DNA of 64,000 nucleotides. Origin: Alphaproteobacteria bacterium (GTDB taxonomy: Bacteria > Pseudomonadota > Alphaproteobacteria > MPNO01 > UBA2964). Position numbers and translations under genes: made by a program. Numbering within the stretch: the stretch's first letter is position 1; the number at the start of each line of letters is the position of its first letter. The DNA lies in NCBI GenBank assembly GCA_012103315.1, contig WLWZ01000010.1, positions 62,001 through 126,000 of the forward strand, given 5' to 3'. The notes under the pieces were generated by a model. It had not been told where the DNA came from. It searched no databases and saw only the letters and a program-made list of their open reading frames with translations. Below, in pieces: positions 15,942 to 26,154 of the stretch.

Positions 15942-18008
15942 ATGCAGCTTCTCCTTGAATTGTTCTGCGAAGAAATTCCAGCCCGTATGCAGAAGCGCGC
16001 GGCGGATGACCTTAAGATGCTCATTTCAGATGGGCTTAAGGAGGCCAGCCTGTCCTTTGAAGACGCGCATGGCTATGTGACGCCTCGGCGATTGGCGATT
16101 GTTGTCGATGGCATCCCTGAAGCGCAGCCCGATGTTAGTGAGGAACGTCGCGGTCCCCGTGTCGATGCCCCAGAAAAAGCCATTGAAGGCTTTCTCAAGG
16201 GAAATGGTGTCACGCTTGATCAATGTGAAAAACGCGACACTGGCAAAGGTGACTTCTGGTTTGCGGTCATTGACCGTAAGGGACGGCCATCGACAAAGGT
16301 TCTCCAAACTTTGCTTCCCGAGGCTATTCACAAACTCTCCTGGCAAAAATCGATGCGTTGGGGCGAAAGCAGTTTCCGCTGGGTCCGACCCTTGCAGCGC
16401 GTGATGTGTGTACTCGACGGCGAGTTGCTCCCTCTTGAGATTGCCGATGGCATTCCGTGTGGCAACGTGACGACGGGGCATCGTTTCATGGGGCCGGAGG
16501 AGTTCGAAGTTGGTTTCTTCGATGATTATGAAAAAATGCTCCAGCATAAGAAGGTCATTCTTAAGGTCGCCACTCGTCGTAATTTGATCGAGGAAAACGC
16601 AATAGAGCTCGCCGAAGCTGATGGTTTTTCTCTCAAACATGATCCAGGTTTATTGGCTGAAGTAAGTGGTCTGGTTGAATGGCCGGTGCCGTTGTTGGGG
16701 TCTATCGACGCCGAATTTATGGCGCTGCCAGACGAAGTGCTAACGACATCGATGCGGAGCCATCAGAAATATTTTTCCGTGGTTGCGGAGGACGGCAAGC
16801 TGGCACCGCGTTTTGTGGTCGTGTCGAATATGGAAGCAGCAGACGGTGGCGCAGCAATCGTCGCCGGGAATGAGCGCGTTCTCCGGGCGCGGCTGGCTGA
16901 TGCTAAATTCTTCTGGGATCAGGATCGGAAAGATAAGCTCGAAACCCGGGTGCCGTCATTATCGCAGATGATGTTTCATGAGAAGCTCGGGACGCTTGAG
17001 CAGAAGGTTGCGCGAATTGAAGCGCTTGCAGTTGAGCTTGCGCCTATCGTTGGTGCTGATCCGGAGCAAGCAAGACCCGCTGCCCATCTTTGTAAGGCTG
17101 ATTTGATGTCCGGTATGGTGGGCGAGTTTGCCAGTCTGCAGGGCGTCATGGGGCGTTATTATGCCCTCGACGAAGGCGAAGACCCGGCAATTGCTCAGGC
17201 GATAGCCGAACATTATTCGCCGGCCGGACCGGATGATATGTGCCCGTCTGCGCCGGTGAGCATCGCGGTTTCTTTGGCTGATAAGATGGACACATTAGTT
17301 GGCTTCTTCGGGATAGATGAAAAACCAACTGGTTCCAGAGATCCCTATGGGCTTCGAAGAGCGGCGCTCGGAATTATCCGAATGATTCTCGAGAACGGGA
17401 TTCGACTACCTTTGTTGACAGCATTCAGGAGAGCTTTTGAACAATACGGAACTGCCTTACCCGTGGCATCAAACGTTAATTCAGAATCGCTAATGGAGTT
17501 CTTTGCAGATCGTTTGAAAGTGCATCTGCGCAGCAGTGGTGTTCGACATGACCTGATTGCTGCGGTCTTTGCGCTCGGTGACGAGGACGATCTAGTTAGG
17601 CTGGTTTCTCGTGTTGAAGCGTTGACCCGATTTCTGGAAACAGATGATGGTGCGAACCTTCTGGCGGCGCATAAACGCGCCAGCAATATCGTTTCTATTG
17701 AGGAGAAGAAGGACAACGCTAACTTTAATGGCACTGTCGATCCTGCGCTTCTTACAGATGCCAATGAGTCGGCATTATTCGAAAGTATGACAACGGTTGT
17801 TGCAAAGATTCAACCGTTGCTGGCTGAAGAGCAGTATGATGACGCGATGGCGGTGTTGGCTGGGCTTCGTAATCCCTTAGATAATTTCTTTGACGAAGTG
17901 ACGGTCAACGCTGACGACCCTGAGATCCGCCAAAATCGACTGCTTTTGCTGTCGAAAATTGGCGAGGCGATGGGTGAGATTGCAGAGTTCAGTCAAATAG
18001 AGGGCTAA
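15942..18008 (+). CDS. glyS: Glycine--tRNA ligase beta subunit
   Basis: GlyS binds tRNA-Gly and completes the synthetase together with GlyQ. The 688-residue protein begins MQLLLELFCEEIPARMQ and contains the family blocks SMRWGESSFRWVRPLQ, VLTTSMRSHQKYF, FFWDQDRK, LMSGMVGEFASLQGVMGRYYA and the C-terminal NLLAAHKRASNI region of the anticodon-binding domain. Length is normal. Its stop is one base from the ppdK start codon, so translation of all three genes is probably coupled. Confidence 0.98.
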   Translation: MQLLLELFCEEIPARMQKRAADDLKMLISDGLKEASLSFEDAHGYVTPRRLAIVVDGIPEAQPDVSEERRGPRVDAPEKAIEGFLKGNGVTLDQCEKRDTGKGDFWFAVIDRKGRPSTKVLQTLLPEAIHKLSWQKSMRWGESSFRWVRPLQRVMCVLDGELLPLEIADGIPCGNVTTGHRFMGPEEFEVGFFDDYEKMLQHKKVILKVATRRNLIEENAIELAEADGFSLKHDPGLLAEVSGLVEWPVPLLGSIDAEFMALPDEVLTTSMRSHQKYFSVVAEDGKLAPRFVVVSNMEAADGGAAIVAGNERVLRARLADAKFFWDQDRKDKLETRVPSLSQMMFHEKLGTLEQKVARIEALAVELAPIVGADPEQARPAAHLCKADLMSGMVGEFASLQGVMGRYYALDEGEDPAIAQAIAEHYSPAGPDDMCPSAPVSIAVSLADKMDTLVGFFGIDEKPTGSRDPYGLRRAALGIIRMILENGIRLPLLTAFRRAFEQYGTALPVASNVNSESLMEFFADRLKVHLRSSGVRHDLIAAVFALGDEDDLVRLVSRVEALTRFLETDDGANLLAAHKRASNIVSIEEKKDNANFNGTVDPALLTDANESALFESMTTVVAKIQPLLAEEQYDDAMAVLAGLRNPLDNFFDEVTVNADDPEIRQNRLLLLSKIGEAMGEIAEFSQIEG

Positions 18009-18009
18009 A

Positions 18010-20700
18010 ATGGCCACCGTCACTAAATCCAACGCTGCTAAATGGGTCTATAGTTTTGGGGATGGTTCCGCTGAGGGCCGAACCGATATGGGCGACTTGC
18101 TTGGTGGTAAGGGCGCTAATCTTGCCGAAATGGCTTCCCTTGGTCTACCCGTCCCCCCAGGTTTTACGATTACGACCGAGCTCTGCACGGCATTTTACGA
18201 AAACGATGAACAGTACCCAGACGACTTGAACCCACAGGTTACGGATGCTCTCGCGGCGATCGAAAAGATCGTTGGGGCAAAGTTCGGCGAACCTGGACAA
18301 CCGCTGTTGGTTTCTGTGCGCTCGGGCGCGCGGGTGTCTATGCCGGGCATGATGGATACGGTCCTCAATCTCGGCCTCAATGACGTCACGGTTGAAGGGC
18401 TTGCCCGTCAGAGCGGTGATGAACGATTTGCCTGGGACAGCTATCGCCGCTTTATCCAGATGTATGGTGACGTTGTGTTGGGCGTTGATCATTACGAGTT
18501 CGAAGAAATACTCGAGAATGTGAAGGCGGACTACAAACACACGCTCGACACTGATCTGTCTGCTGACGAGTGGAAGGTGTTGGTTGGTCAGTACAAAGAC
18601 AAGATTGAGGAAATTCTTGGCAAATCCTTTCCACAAGACCCAGGCGAACAATTGTGGGGCGCTATCGGTGCGGTGTTTGGCAGCTGGATGAATGCCCGGG
18701 CGGTCACCTATCGTAATCTTCACGATATCCCTGCTGATTGGGGTACAGCCGTAAATGTTCAAGCGATGGTCTTTGGTAATATGGGAGATGATTGCGCAAC
18801 AGGCGTTGCCTTTACCCGCAATCCATCGACTGGCGACAATCGGTTTTATGGAGAGTTCCTGATCAACGCTCAGGGCGAAGACGTCGTTGCCGGTATACGC
18901 ACACCGCAACAGCTAACGACTGCCGGTCGTGCGGAACAGGACTCTGACCTTCCATCCATGGAAGAAGTTATGCCCGACGTATTTGCGCAGCTCGATGATG
19001 TGCGGCTGCGGCTCGAAGGGCATTTTCGGGATGTTCAAGATATCGAGTTTACGGTGCAGCAGAGTAAGCTCTGGATGCTTCAGACACGTTCTGGAAAACG
19101 AACCGCAAAGGCGGCGCTCAAAATAGCCTGCGACATGGTCGATGAAGGGGTGATTTCTGAAGCCGAAGCGGTTTCCCGTATTGATCCTGAATCGCTTGAT
19201 CAACTATTGCACCCGACACTAGATCCAGATGCTCAACGCGATGTTGTCGCAAAGGGGTTGCCAGCATCACCAGGGGCGGCTTCGGGTATCATCGTCTTTA
19301 GTGCCGACGTGGCAGAGAAAATCGCAGCAACGGGCATGGGCGTTTTGTTGGTCCGTATTGAAACAAGCCCCGAAGATATCCACGGTATGCATGCTGCAAA
19401 TGGTATTTTGACTAGTCGCGGTGGGATGACCAGTCACGCCGCCGTTGTCGCGCGGGGTATGGGGACCCCCTGTGTCGCTGGTGCGGGTGAATTGCGAATC
19501 GATTACGAGACTCAGAGTTTCACGACGCGTGGTGTTACCCTGAACGCGGGCGATCTGATTACCATTGATGGAACCACTGGCGAAGTAATGCGCGGGGAGC
19601 TGCCGACTTTACCTGCTGCGTTGTCAGATGACTTTTCACGGATTATGGGGTGGGTTGATGACATTCGCGATCTCGGTGTGCGTGCCAATGCGGAAACGCC
19701 AGCTGACGCAGAAACAGCAATCCGGTTTGGTGCTGAGGGAATAGGTCTGTCGCGTACGGAGCATATGTTCTTTGATGCTGAGCGAATTATTGCTGTCCGC
19801 GAAATGATCGTTGCCGATAATGAGGAGGGGCGCCGGACGGCGCTTGCTAAGTTGTTGCCGATGCAGCGCGAGGACTTCATCGATCTGTTCCGCATTATGG
19901 AGGGGCGACCGATTACAATCCGGCTCCTCGATCCACCGCTACACGAATTCTTGCCGCATACAGAGCGCGATATTGATGAAGTCGCTGAAGCGCTGGGAAC
20001 CGATCGAGAAACCGTGCGTATGCGGGCCAACGCGTTGACGGAAGCCAATCCCATGCTGGGTCATCGTGGGTGTCGATTAGCGATTACCTATCCCGAAATC
20101 TCCGATATGCAAGCCCGCGCTATTTTTGAGGCCGCGGCACATGTCATGAAAGAAGACAAGATTGACGTTAGTCCCGAAGTCATGATCCCGCTCATCACGA
20201 CCCGCCGCGAATTTGATATTCTGAAAGATATCGTTGATCAGGCTGCAGTGGCGGTGAAGGAAGAAACGGGGGTTGATTTCCCCTATATGACGGGAACAAT
20301 GATCGAGTTGCCACGGGCTTGCTTGCGAGCGGCTGATATTGCTGGTGCTGCGGAGTTTTTCTCCTTCGGCACCAATGATTTAACGCAGACGGTCTTTGGT
20401 CTGTCGCGCGATGATGCGGGAAGTTTCCTCGGTGATTATGAGGCTGCAGGAATTTTTGAACGCGACCCGTTTGTATCGATCGATGTGGAAGGCGTGGGGG
20501 AAATGGTTTCTCTCGCCTGTGATCGAGGTCGTTCTGTCCGCCCGGACATTAAGCTGGGCATTTGTGGTGAACACGGGGGCGACCCGAAATCGGTCGCGTT
20601 TTGCCACAGTGTGGGGCTCGATTATGTATCTTGTTCGCCTTATCGCGTCCCTATCGCACGTCTTGCAGCTGCTCAGGCCGCACTCGCTTCCACGACTTAA
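18010..20700 (+). CDS. ppdK: Pyruvate, phosphate dikinase
   Basis: PPDK interconverts ATP, pyruvate and phosphate with AMP, phosphoenolpyruvate and pyrophosphate, linking glycolysis and gluconeogenesis. The 896-residue enzyme has the N-terminal nucleotide-grasp domain (LLGGKGANLAEMASLGLPVPPGF; VRSGARVSMPGMMDTVLNLGL). The swivelling phosphohistidine domain carries His476 in GGMTSHAAVVARGMGTPCV. The C-terminal PEP-binding barrel follows (GLSRTEHMFF; FFSFGTNDLTQTVFGLSRDD; the catalytic cysteine in GICGEHGGDP). It is fused to the glyQS operon with one base between stop and start. No regulatory serine/threonine kinase gene is adjacent. Confidence 0.98.
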   Translation: MATVTKSNAAKWVYSFGDGSAEGRTDMGDLLGGKGANLAEMASLGLPVPPGFTITTELCTAFYENDEQYPDDLNPQVTDALAAIEKIVGAKFGEPGQPLLVSVRSGARVSMPGMMDTVLNLGLNDVTVEGLARQSGDERFAWDSYRRFIQMYGDVVLGVDHYEFEEILENVKADYKHTLDTDLSADEWKVLVGQYKDKIEEILGKSFPQDPGEQLWGAIGAVFGSWMNARAVTYRNLHDIPADWGTAVNVQAMVFGNMGDDCATGVAFTRNPSTGDNRFYGEFLINAQGEDVVAGIRTPQQLTTAGRAEQDSDLPSMEEVMPDVFAQLDDVRLRLEGHFRDVQDIEFTVQQSKLWMLQTRSGKRTAKAALKIACDMVDEGVISEAEAVSRIDPESLDQLLHPTLDPDAQRDVVAKGLPASPGAASGIIVFSADVAEKIAATGMGVLLVRIETSPEDIHGMHAANGILTSRGGMTSHAAVVARGMGTPCVAGAGELRIDYETQSFTTRGVTLNAGDLITIDGTTGEVMRGELPTLPAALSDDFSRIMGWVDDIRDLGVRANAETPADAETAIRFGAEGIGLSRTEHMFFDAERIIAVREMIVADNEEGRRTALAKLLPMQREDFIDLFRIMEGRPITIRLLDPPLHEFLPHTERDIDEVAEALGTDRETVRMRANALTEANPMLGHRGCRLAITYPEISDMQARAIFEAAAHVMKEDKIDVSPEVMIPLITTRREFDILKDIVDQAAVAVKEETGVDFPYMTGTMIELPRACLRAADIAGAAEFFSFGTNDLTQTVFGLSRDDAGSFLGDYEAAGIFERDPFVSIDVEGVGEMVSLACDRGRSVRPDIKLGICGEHGGDPKSVAFCHSVGLDYVSCSPYRVPIARLAAAQAALASTT

Positions 20701-20715
20701 ACTTTCGCCAGGGAA

Positions 20716-22596
20716 TTAATTCAGCGGGAGTGTCAGGGTTATTGTGGTCCCGTTGTCTAACTCGCTATCTATTGCCAGCGTACCACCATGCATATCGATC
20801 ATTGCTTTGACGAGCGGTAAACCGAGTCCGGTGCCACCATGTTGACGTTCGATTGTTGAATCGATTTGGCGGAATGGCTCGAAAATTATATCCAGGTTTT
20901 CCTGGGCGATGCCAAGCCCGGTATCGGCTACCGAGATTATACAATTCCCTGTTCCGTCGAGTGTCGTCTTAAGAGTCACAGAACCGTTGGCTTCGGTAAA
21001 CTTAATCGAATTCGATAAAAGGTTGAGGATGACCTGCTTTATCATCTTCTCGTCGGCAAAAACTGGCGGAATGTCCTTGGAAAGATCTGATTTAAAATCG
21101 ATTGATTTCTGGCGCGCTTGTTCCGCAGTCATCCTTACACATTCACCGGCGACTTCGGCAAGATCAAACCTTTTGCGTTTTGGACTAAAATGCCCGGCTT
21201 CAATTTTTGACATATCAAGAACATCGTCAATGATGCTCATGAGATGATATCCCGAATGCAAAATGTCGTCGGCATATCCGACATAGCGGCTCTCTTTAAT
21301 GGGTCCAAGCGATTGACCCTTGATGAGTTCTGAGAACCCAACGATGGCGTTCAGCGGTGTACGCAATTCATGGCTCATATTTGCCAAAAATTCGGATTTG
21401 GCCCGGTTGGCTTCTTCTGATTGTGTTTTAGCAATAAGGAGGCTGTTTTGCCGGTCCCGAATTTCATCAAACATCCGGGCAACACTTTTATGGAGGCTCT
21501 CTAATTCTTTGGGGCTATGAGGTGGCAGCGGCGCCAACTCCGCATAGGCATTACCATTTGCAATTCTGGTAGCGGCTTGCTCGACGACGACGAGCGGCCG
21601 CGCTAAGAATTTGGCAAGCCACCACGAAATCATCACGGCAATTAGCAAGCCAAATATGCTTATCGCCAGCGTGAAATATCTAACTTCTGTCGCTTGTGCC
21701 CGTAACTCTTCCATGGGCTGTGGCACCATTACTCCCCATCCGGAGCGCGGGACAATAGTGTATCCAGCGATCATATCGGCTTTCATGGGTGGCGAGTAAA
21801 AGGTCATGACACCTGAGTCGCCTTTCATCATTTGCTGGACGATAGAAATTTTTGAGGCGTCTTTAGCGACCTTTTCCCAAGTCTTATTTGGATGGGCGAC
21901 AACACGGCCTTTTTTATCGACGATCATGGAGTGCCCCAATTTGCCAAATGTAATGGCGCGCTGCACACCACGGATAAATTGAGTGGACAATACGCCAACG
22001 GCGAGCCGCCCATGATCCAGGCGTTTTAACCGGTAAAAATACGACTTCCCCTGATCCTGAATTAGGTCAGATATTAGGATGTCGCCCTCAAAATTCAAGG
22101 CAGCGTCGCGCAGAGTACGGCGTGTGGTCATCGAAATGCCCAGCGGCTTTTCTCCCGCGGGTTGGCGCATCAGCGATTGGGCAATCTGGTTCTCCGCGTT
22201 GAGAATGCAAACGTGATGAAAACTGAGAGACCGTAACAATCGTGTCATTGCCGGGTGAGCACCGTTTTCGTCGGCGCTGGTTACGGCTGCTCTAAACCCT
22301 TCTTCCACATCGGTAATATAGCGATCAAGAACTCCGCTGAGGTTGCGGGCAATAAGGAGATGCTTCTCCCTGACAGTTTGAATTTCCCGTTGATAAGCAG
22401 AATGCTGAATCCACGCTTCGAGCAAAATAACGGGAAGAGCGGAAAGGGTAATCAGGGCGACAAAGAGGATAAACTGCAGCTTATGAACGCGCGGCGGCTT
22501 TTTTTTGGGTGTTTTGGGAGCAATAGTGTCGGCGTCACCGTTCTTGGTGTTATCGCGTTGTGCCGCGGTGCTCGCTTGTGAAGACACCAAATTCAT
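20716..22596 (-). CDS. Membrane sensor histidine kinase (dCache-HAMP-HisKA-HATPase)
   Basis: The 626-residue kinase has a basic N-terminal tail and a transmembrane helix near residues 42-62. An extracytoplasmic sensory region of about 250 residues (dCache-like) follows, then a second helix near 310-332, a HAMP-like segment, and a dimerisation domain with phospho-accepting His409 in [18 protein letters not shown]. The ATPase domain shows N (NLLSNSIKF), G1 (DTGLGI), F (FEPFRQ) and G2 (GGTGLGL) boxes. The HisKA region resembles the PleC/DivJ class of alphaproteobacteria. No response regulator or receiver domain adjoins it, so it is an orphan kinase. Its ligand is unknown. Confidence 0.93.
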   Translation of the reverse strand: MNLVSSQASTAAQRDNTKNGDADTIAPKTPKKKPPRVHKLQFILFVALITLSALPVILLEAWIQHSAYQREIQTVREKHLLIARNLSGVLDRYITDVEEGFRAAVTSADENGAHPAMTRLLRSLSFHHVCILNAENQIAQSLMRQPAGEKPLGISMTTRRTLRDAALNFEGDILISDLIQDQGKSYFYRLKRLDHGRLAVGVLSTQFIRGVQRAITFGKLGHSMIVDKKGRVVAHPNKTWEKVAKDASKISIVQQMMKGDSGVMTFYSPPMKADMIAGYTIVPRSGWGVMVPQPMEELRAQATEVRYFTLAISIFGLLIAVMISWWLAKFLARPLVVVEQAATRIANGNAYAELAPLPPHSPKELESLHKSVARMFDEIRDRQNSLLIAKTQSEEANRAKSEFLANMSHELRTPLNAIVGFSELIKGQSLGPIKESRYVGYADDILHSGYHLMSIIDDVLDMSKIEAGHFSPKRKRFDLAEVAGECVRMTAEQARQKSIDFKSDLSKDIPPVFADEKMIKQVILNLLSNSIKFTEANGSVTLKTTLDGTGNCIISVADTGLGIAQENLDIIFEPFRQIDSTIERQHGGTGLGLPLVKAMIDMHGGTLAIDSELDNGTTITLTLPLN

Positions 22597-22655
22597 ACCT
22601 ATCCCCGATACATCGTCTGCTTGCCCATTATACGCGGCGAGCGGACGTTGGTTTG

Positions 22656-22661
22656 ATTATA
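22656..22661 (-). promoter_or_regulatory. Candidate -10 element for the histidine kinase gene
   Basis: On the minus strand a TATAAT occurs 60 bases before the kinase start codon at 22596, in the gap after the alpha/beta hydrolase gene. No convincing -35 hexamer is found at the expected distance, so this is a weak call. Confidence 0.28.
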
Positions 22662-22712
22662 GAGGAGTTGTGGGGTTAGTCCCGTTGTTTTTTTTGTAAA
22701 TAGTTGTGTTCG

Positions 22713-23798
22713 TTACAACTTTAGGGACCAGTCTGTGATGATCTCACCGACGTGACGACGGAGAGCGGGTTGGTCGATCAGAAAATGGGTCGCCCCTTCA
22801 ATACGGTAGAATTTTTGCCTTTTGTCCGCTGCCTCTGACCACATCGCAATATCGCTGGGGAGCGCATTAGTATCTGCCGTGAATTCGAGGTTAAGGATGG
22901 GTACGGAGGTTCGGGCGAGACATTCGGGGCCATGGGCACGAGAATCCAGCGACCACTGGCTCATCCAAGATGTTAGCGTTGTAAAACGGGCAATATCGCG
23001 TGGTCCATAATTCAAACGATATGGGTCACCCCAGACCATTCCAGGTTCTCGGTCATTGTGATCAAGGGATAGATCGAAAAACCTGGGATCAGCACAGGTT
23101 CGATGAACGATAAAGGCTTCGTCGCGCGGTCCATCTGTCCCTGCTCGTATCTCCTTGAGACGTTGCTTTGTCCTTTCTGTAATACGTTCGGAACGTCGTT
23201 GCTGTGCATTTCGGACTTTTGATACAAATTCGCGCGTAAATGGCGGTCCATTCTCGGGATTAAATATGTCCAGACTGGTGTCGACGGACATCGCATCTGT
23301 TTCATCGGTCAGGGAGGCATCGATCCACTTTAGGAGGAGGAGTGAACGTCCGGGATGGGCCCCGAATAACGCGATCCCATCTGCTGGTGGTAAGTTTCCT
23401 GCGTCCAAACGTATGGGGTCACCCGCGGGGGTGTCGGAAATTGTTAGTTTTTCCGCCTCGGCTTGGTATAGCGCCACAGTTGAGGCACCCCCGGAATTTC
23501 CTAGAAGAATAATTTTGTCAAAGCCCTGATCGCGCAGGTAGCGGACACCGGCACCGACGTCATCAATGAGATGTTCAAAAATCAGGTGAGGGTCGTTGTT
23601 CAAGTAGCGAGTATTGAGCGCCATTAATGTCACGCCGCGGTTTGGTAATTCGTCCATGAGGTAATGGTCGAAAAAGTTACTCGATGGATGAACGATCAAC
23701 GCGGCGCAATTACTGTTTGGCGCTCGGCGAAGGGCTCCATATATGCGGGGACCGCGTCCAGGAATGACATCCAGCGAAACCAGCTCTGAATTTGCCAT
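22713..23798 (-). CDS. Alpha/beta-fold hydrolase
   Basis: The 361-residue protein has an alpha/beta hydrolase core. Its strand-turn-helix nucleophile elbow reads LLGNSGGASTVALYQ (GNSGG around residue 95), and a late histidine in EGATHFLID is suitable as the catalytic base. An insert of roughly 100 residues separates the two halves, as in some esterases and acyl-peptide hydrolases. The reaction is unknown; ester or thioester hydrolysis is the default expectation. The ORF track starts at a TTG one codon earlier; the ATG at 23798 is preferred. It is the last gene of a seven-gene minus-strand operon that begins with the enol-lactonase gene. Confidence 0.82.
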   Translation of the reverse strand: MANSELVSLDVIPGRGPRIYGALRRAPNSNCAALIVHPSSNFFDHYLMDELPNRGVTLMALNTRYLNNDPHLIFEHLIDDVGAGVRYLRDQGFDKIILLGNSGGASTVALYQAEAEKLTISDTPAGDPIRLDAGNLPPADGIALFGAHPGRSLLLLKWIDASLTDETDAMSVDTSLDIFNPENGPPFTREFVSKVRNAQQRRSERITERTKQRLKEIRAGTDGPRDEAFIVHRTCADPRFFDLSLDHNDREPGMVWGDPYRLNYGPRDIARFTTLTSWMSQWSLDSRAHGPECLARTSVPILNLEFTADTNALPSDIAMWSEAADKRQKFYRIEGATHFLIDQPALRRHVGEIITDWSLKL

Positions 23799-23826
23799 CA
23801 ATTACTCGAAATCCAAATGCAAGTAC

Positions 23827-24378
23827 TTACGGTTTCGGGTGCGCCGCCAGCCATTCTTTCAGGTGATCATGGGCGCGGTCAGCGTACCCCTGAGTCTCTT
23901 CTGGAGTGGCCGTGTTGCAGGTGATTTCTAGTCGTAGATTGTTGGGATCAAAAAAGTAGATCGATTGAATAAAACCGTGATCAGTTGGTCCGATGACTTT
24001 GATGCCTTCTGCCTTCAAACGGTCATGCATAATGTTTACTTCTTCGACAGTGTCGACTTCAAAAGCAAAATGATTGACCCATCGCGGTGTTGCGGGGTCG
24101 GGTGTGTATTTGACGCCATCGGCTAGATCAAAAAAGGCTATACAGGAGCCATTCTTCATTCGAAAAAACAAATGCATATAAGGGTTATAGTCACCGGTAG
24201 AAGGCACATAATCGAGCGCAATTGTGTGAACCAGCGGTAATCCCAGAATGTCTTCGTAGAAATGTCGGGTTTCTTCAGCATCACGGCACCGCCAGGCAAA
24301 ATGATTCAGCCCAGTTATCGCGGGGAGAGACCCGGTGTTCTGATTGGCTGCCGTACGGGGCGTTGTGTCATCTGGCAT
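23827..24378 (-). CDS. VOC-family (glyoxalase/bleomycin resistance/dioxygenase) protein
   Basis: The 183-residue protein contains a single vicinal-oxygen-chelate module. Potential metal ligands are seen in LNHFAWRC (His), VNHFAFEVDT (His) and RLEITCNT (Glu), the usual H-H-E set. Such proteins act as isomerases, dioxygenases or lyases. The ORF track begins at a GTG, 24390; the ATG at 24378 with GAGG in front is the better start. It lies 14 bases after the FAH-family gene and 28 bases before the hydrolase, so a joint role in breaking down a cyclic or keto acid is likely, but the step is unknown. Confidence 0.85.
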   Translation of the reverse strand: MPDDTTPRTAANQNTGSLPAITGLNHFAWRCRDAEETRHFYEDILGLPLVHTIALDYVPSTGDYNPYMHLFFRMKNGSCIAFFDLADGVKYTPDPATPRWVNHFAFEVDTVEEVNIMHDRLKAEGIKVIGPTDHGFIQSIYFFDPNNLRLEITCNTATPEETQGYADRAHDHLKEWLAAHPKP

Positions 24379-24392
24379 GGCTGACCTCACCT

Positions 24393-25373
24393 CTAGGGTG
24401 TGAATTGCACGATTTTCTGATCTATCGCGCCAAAAATTGACTGTCCGTCATTATCCATCATTTCGATGCGAACGGTATCGCCAAATTTCAAATAGGGCAT
24501 TTTAGGATCGCCCTGCTCAATTGTCTCAATAGTTCTGACTTCAGCGATACAAGTTGAGCCGTGCGCGGGGTCGCGGTTCGAGATTGTGCCCGACCCGATA
24601 ATGGTCCCGGCGCCAAGTGGTCGCGTCTTTGCAGCATGGGCGATGAGCTGACCGAAATCAAAATACATGTCAGTACCGGCATCCGGGTCACCAAGGACGG
24701 CGCCATTCGTTGTTGCAGTGACTCGACCAAGCAGCTTGCGGCCATCCCAATATTCTCCGAGGGCAGTTGGCGTCACCGCAACTGGTGAGAACGCCGTTGG
24801 CGGTTTTGATTGATAAAATCCAAAGCTCTTGCCGAGCTCTCCCGGGATCAGGTTGCGGAGCGAGACATCGTTGGCCAGAAGGACAAGGACGATATGTTTG
24901 GGAGCCTCATCGGCGGAAACGGCCATGGGAACGTCGTTGGTGATCACGGCCACTTCGGCTTCCAGGTCGATGCCCCAATCTTCATCTATAACCGGGATAT
25001 TATCGCAGGGGCCGAACAGGATATCTGAGCCCCCTTGATACATCAGCGGGTCGGTCAGAAAACTTTCGGGCATTGTCGCGCCACGCGATTTTCGGACCAA
25101 CTCCATATGGTTCAAATAGACACTGCCATCGGCCCAATGATAGCTCCGCGGTAACGGCGCGGCGCATGAAGCTGGATCAAACGGGCCGCCGGCGACACTG
25201 TCACCTTCGAGCGCTTCCCAGCGCTTCTGCAGTTTGGGAGAAATTTCTGCCCAATTATCCAAAGCATTCTGCATGGTATTGGCGATGCCTTCGGCAGAGG
25301 CCATGCGTTTGAGGTCGTTGGTGACGATGACCAGTTTGCCATCGCGACCATCTTTTAAGGATGCGAGTTTCAT
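24393..25373 (-). CDS. Fumarylacetoacetate hydrolase family protein
   Basis: Enzymes of this family hydrolyse or hydrate diketo acids by C-C bond cleavage. The 326-residue protein has the extra N-terminal FAA_hydro_N-type region (MKLASLKDGRDGKLVIVTNDLKRM) followed by the catalytic fold. The acidic metal-site residues are in DWGIDLEAEVAVIT, and the fold continues through LANDVSLRNL and GTIIGSGTISNRDP. This longer form resembles the FAH homologues linked to homogentisate degradation in proteobacteria. Homogentisate dioxygenase and maleylacetoacetate isomerase are not in the window, so fumarylacetoacetate as substrate is only a possibility. It belongs to the 29669-22713 operon. Confidence 0.88.
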   Translation of the reverse strand: MKLASLKDGRDGKLVIVTNDLKRMASAEGIANTMQNALDNWAEISPKLQKRWEALEGDSVAGGPFDPASCAAPLPRSYHWADGSVYLNHMELVRKSRGATMPESFLTDPLMYQGGSDILFGPCDNIPVIDEDWGIDLEAEVAVITNDVPMAVSADEAPKHIVLVLLANDVSLRNLIPGELGKSFGFYQSKPPTAFSPVAVTPTALGEYWDGRKLLGRVTATTNGAVLGDPDAGTDMYFDFGQLIAHAAKTRPLGAGTIIGSGTISNRDPAHGSTCIAEVRTIETIEQGDPKMPYLKFGDTVRIEMMDNDGQSIFGAIDQKIVQFTP

Positions 25374-25428
25374 GCGGGCAATTTAGGCGGCAAGACAGAG
25401 GGGGTCAAATGATTGGCTGAAAGCCCTT

Positions 25429-26154
25429 TTACCGCCCGGTGCTTAAAGCCTTTAGGTCTTTCAGAATAGGCATATCTTCGAGGTCTTGCTCCGACAGACG
25501 GTCCCAATGAATGCCCTTTGGTGGCGGGAATGGGGCCTCGACCGCTATTGTTTCATCCGGTGTGATGACAAGGGATAAGGGTAAATCGATCTCGTCTCGC
25601 GGGAAATCATCGACGACGGACAAGTGATGAACAGTTGTCGCAACAGGCACGGCGTTATGGCCTAACTCCCGCAAGATCGCGAATTCGATATCGCTATAGC
25701 CTTCGCCCTTGCCGCATCTCTTGCCGGTTCGCGTGACGGCAACGGAACCAGCAACGATAGCATCAACCTGTGGCATAGCATCCAGCGGAACTTCCTCAGC
25801 CCATTCATCGCAGGTTGAGAGGGCGGTGGCTTTAGCGAAATTTTCAGCGCCGATTTTGGCCGGGTCAAATTTCTTGAATCCTGCCTTTAGCCTCGGTGTC
25901 GGCATGAAATAGGTAATACCGCGTTTCAGGGCTTCTTTTCGCACCGGACGCTGTGGGGAATCGGGATTTATTTTTAGATACTTCGCGTCTTTCCAGGGAG
26001 ATTGTTCAAACAGCCGTGCTGCTGCAGCTTCGGCGCGTTTGAAGTTGGGAATACGCCCATGAATAGGAAAGGGAAACCGCGCCTGGCGCTGTTCTTTCAG
26101 GGCGTCCCAAACATGCTGTCTCGCCGAGTTCTTGGAATTGAAGGAAAGTGTCAC
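25429..26154 (-). CDS. 5-formyltetrahydrofolate cyclo-ligase family protein
   Basis: The 241-residue protein resembles the longer, MTHFSD-like branch of the 5-FCL family. Features are an N-terminal RQHVWDALKEQRQARFPFPIHGRIPNF, a central VDAIVAGSVAVTRTGKRCGKGEGYSDIEFAIL segment (the nucleotide/phosphate-binding GKGxGYxD region), and LSLVITPDETIAVE. True 5-FCL recycles 5-formyl-THF with ATP. This branch is diverged, and its activity has not been established as far as I know. The start codon overlaps the stop of oligopeptidase B by four bases, indicating translational coupling. Its presence in a catabolic operon is unexplained. Confidence 0.82.
   Translation of the reverse strand: MTLSFNSKNSARQHVWDALKEQRQARFPFPIHGRIPNFKRAEAAAARLFEQSPWKDAKYLKINPDSPQRPVRKEALKRGITYFMPTPRLKAGFKKFDPAKIGAENFAKATALSTCDEWAEEVPLDAMPQVDAIVAGSVAVTRTGKRCGKGEGYSDIEFAILRELGHNAVPVATTVHHLSVVDDFPRDEIDLPLSLVITPDETIAVEAPFPPPKGIHWDRLSEQDLEDMPILKDLKALSTGR

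Noticed and set aside
18145-18909. 254-residue minus-strand ORF within ppdK
   Set aside because: It is fully antisense to an unmistakable PPDK domain; no ribosome site or family match.
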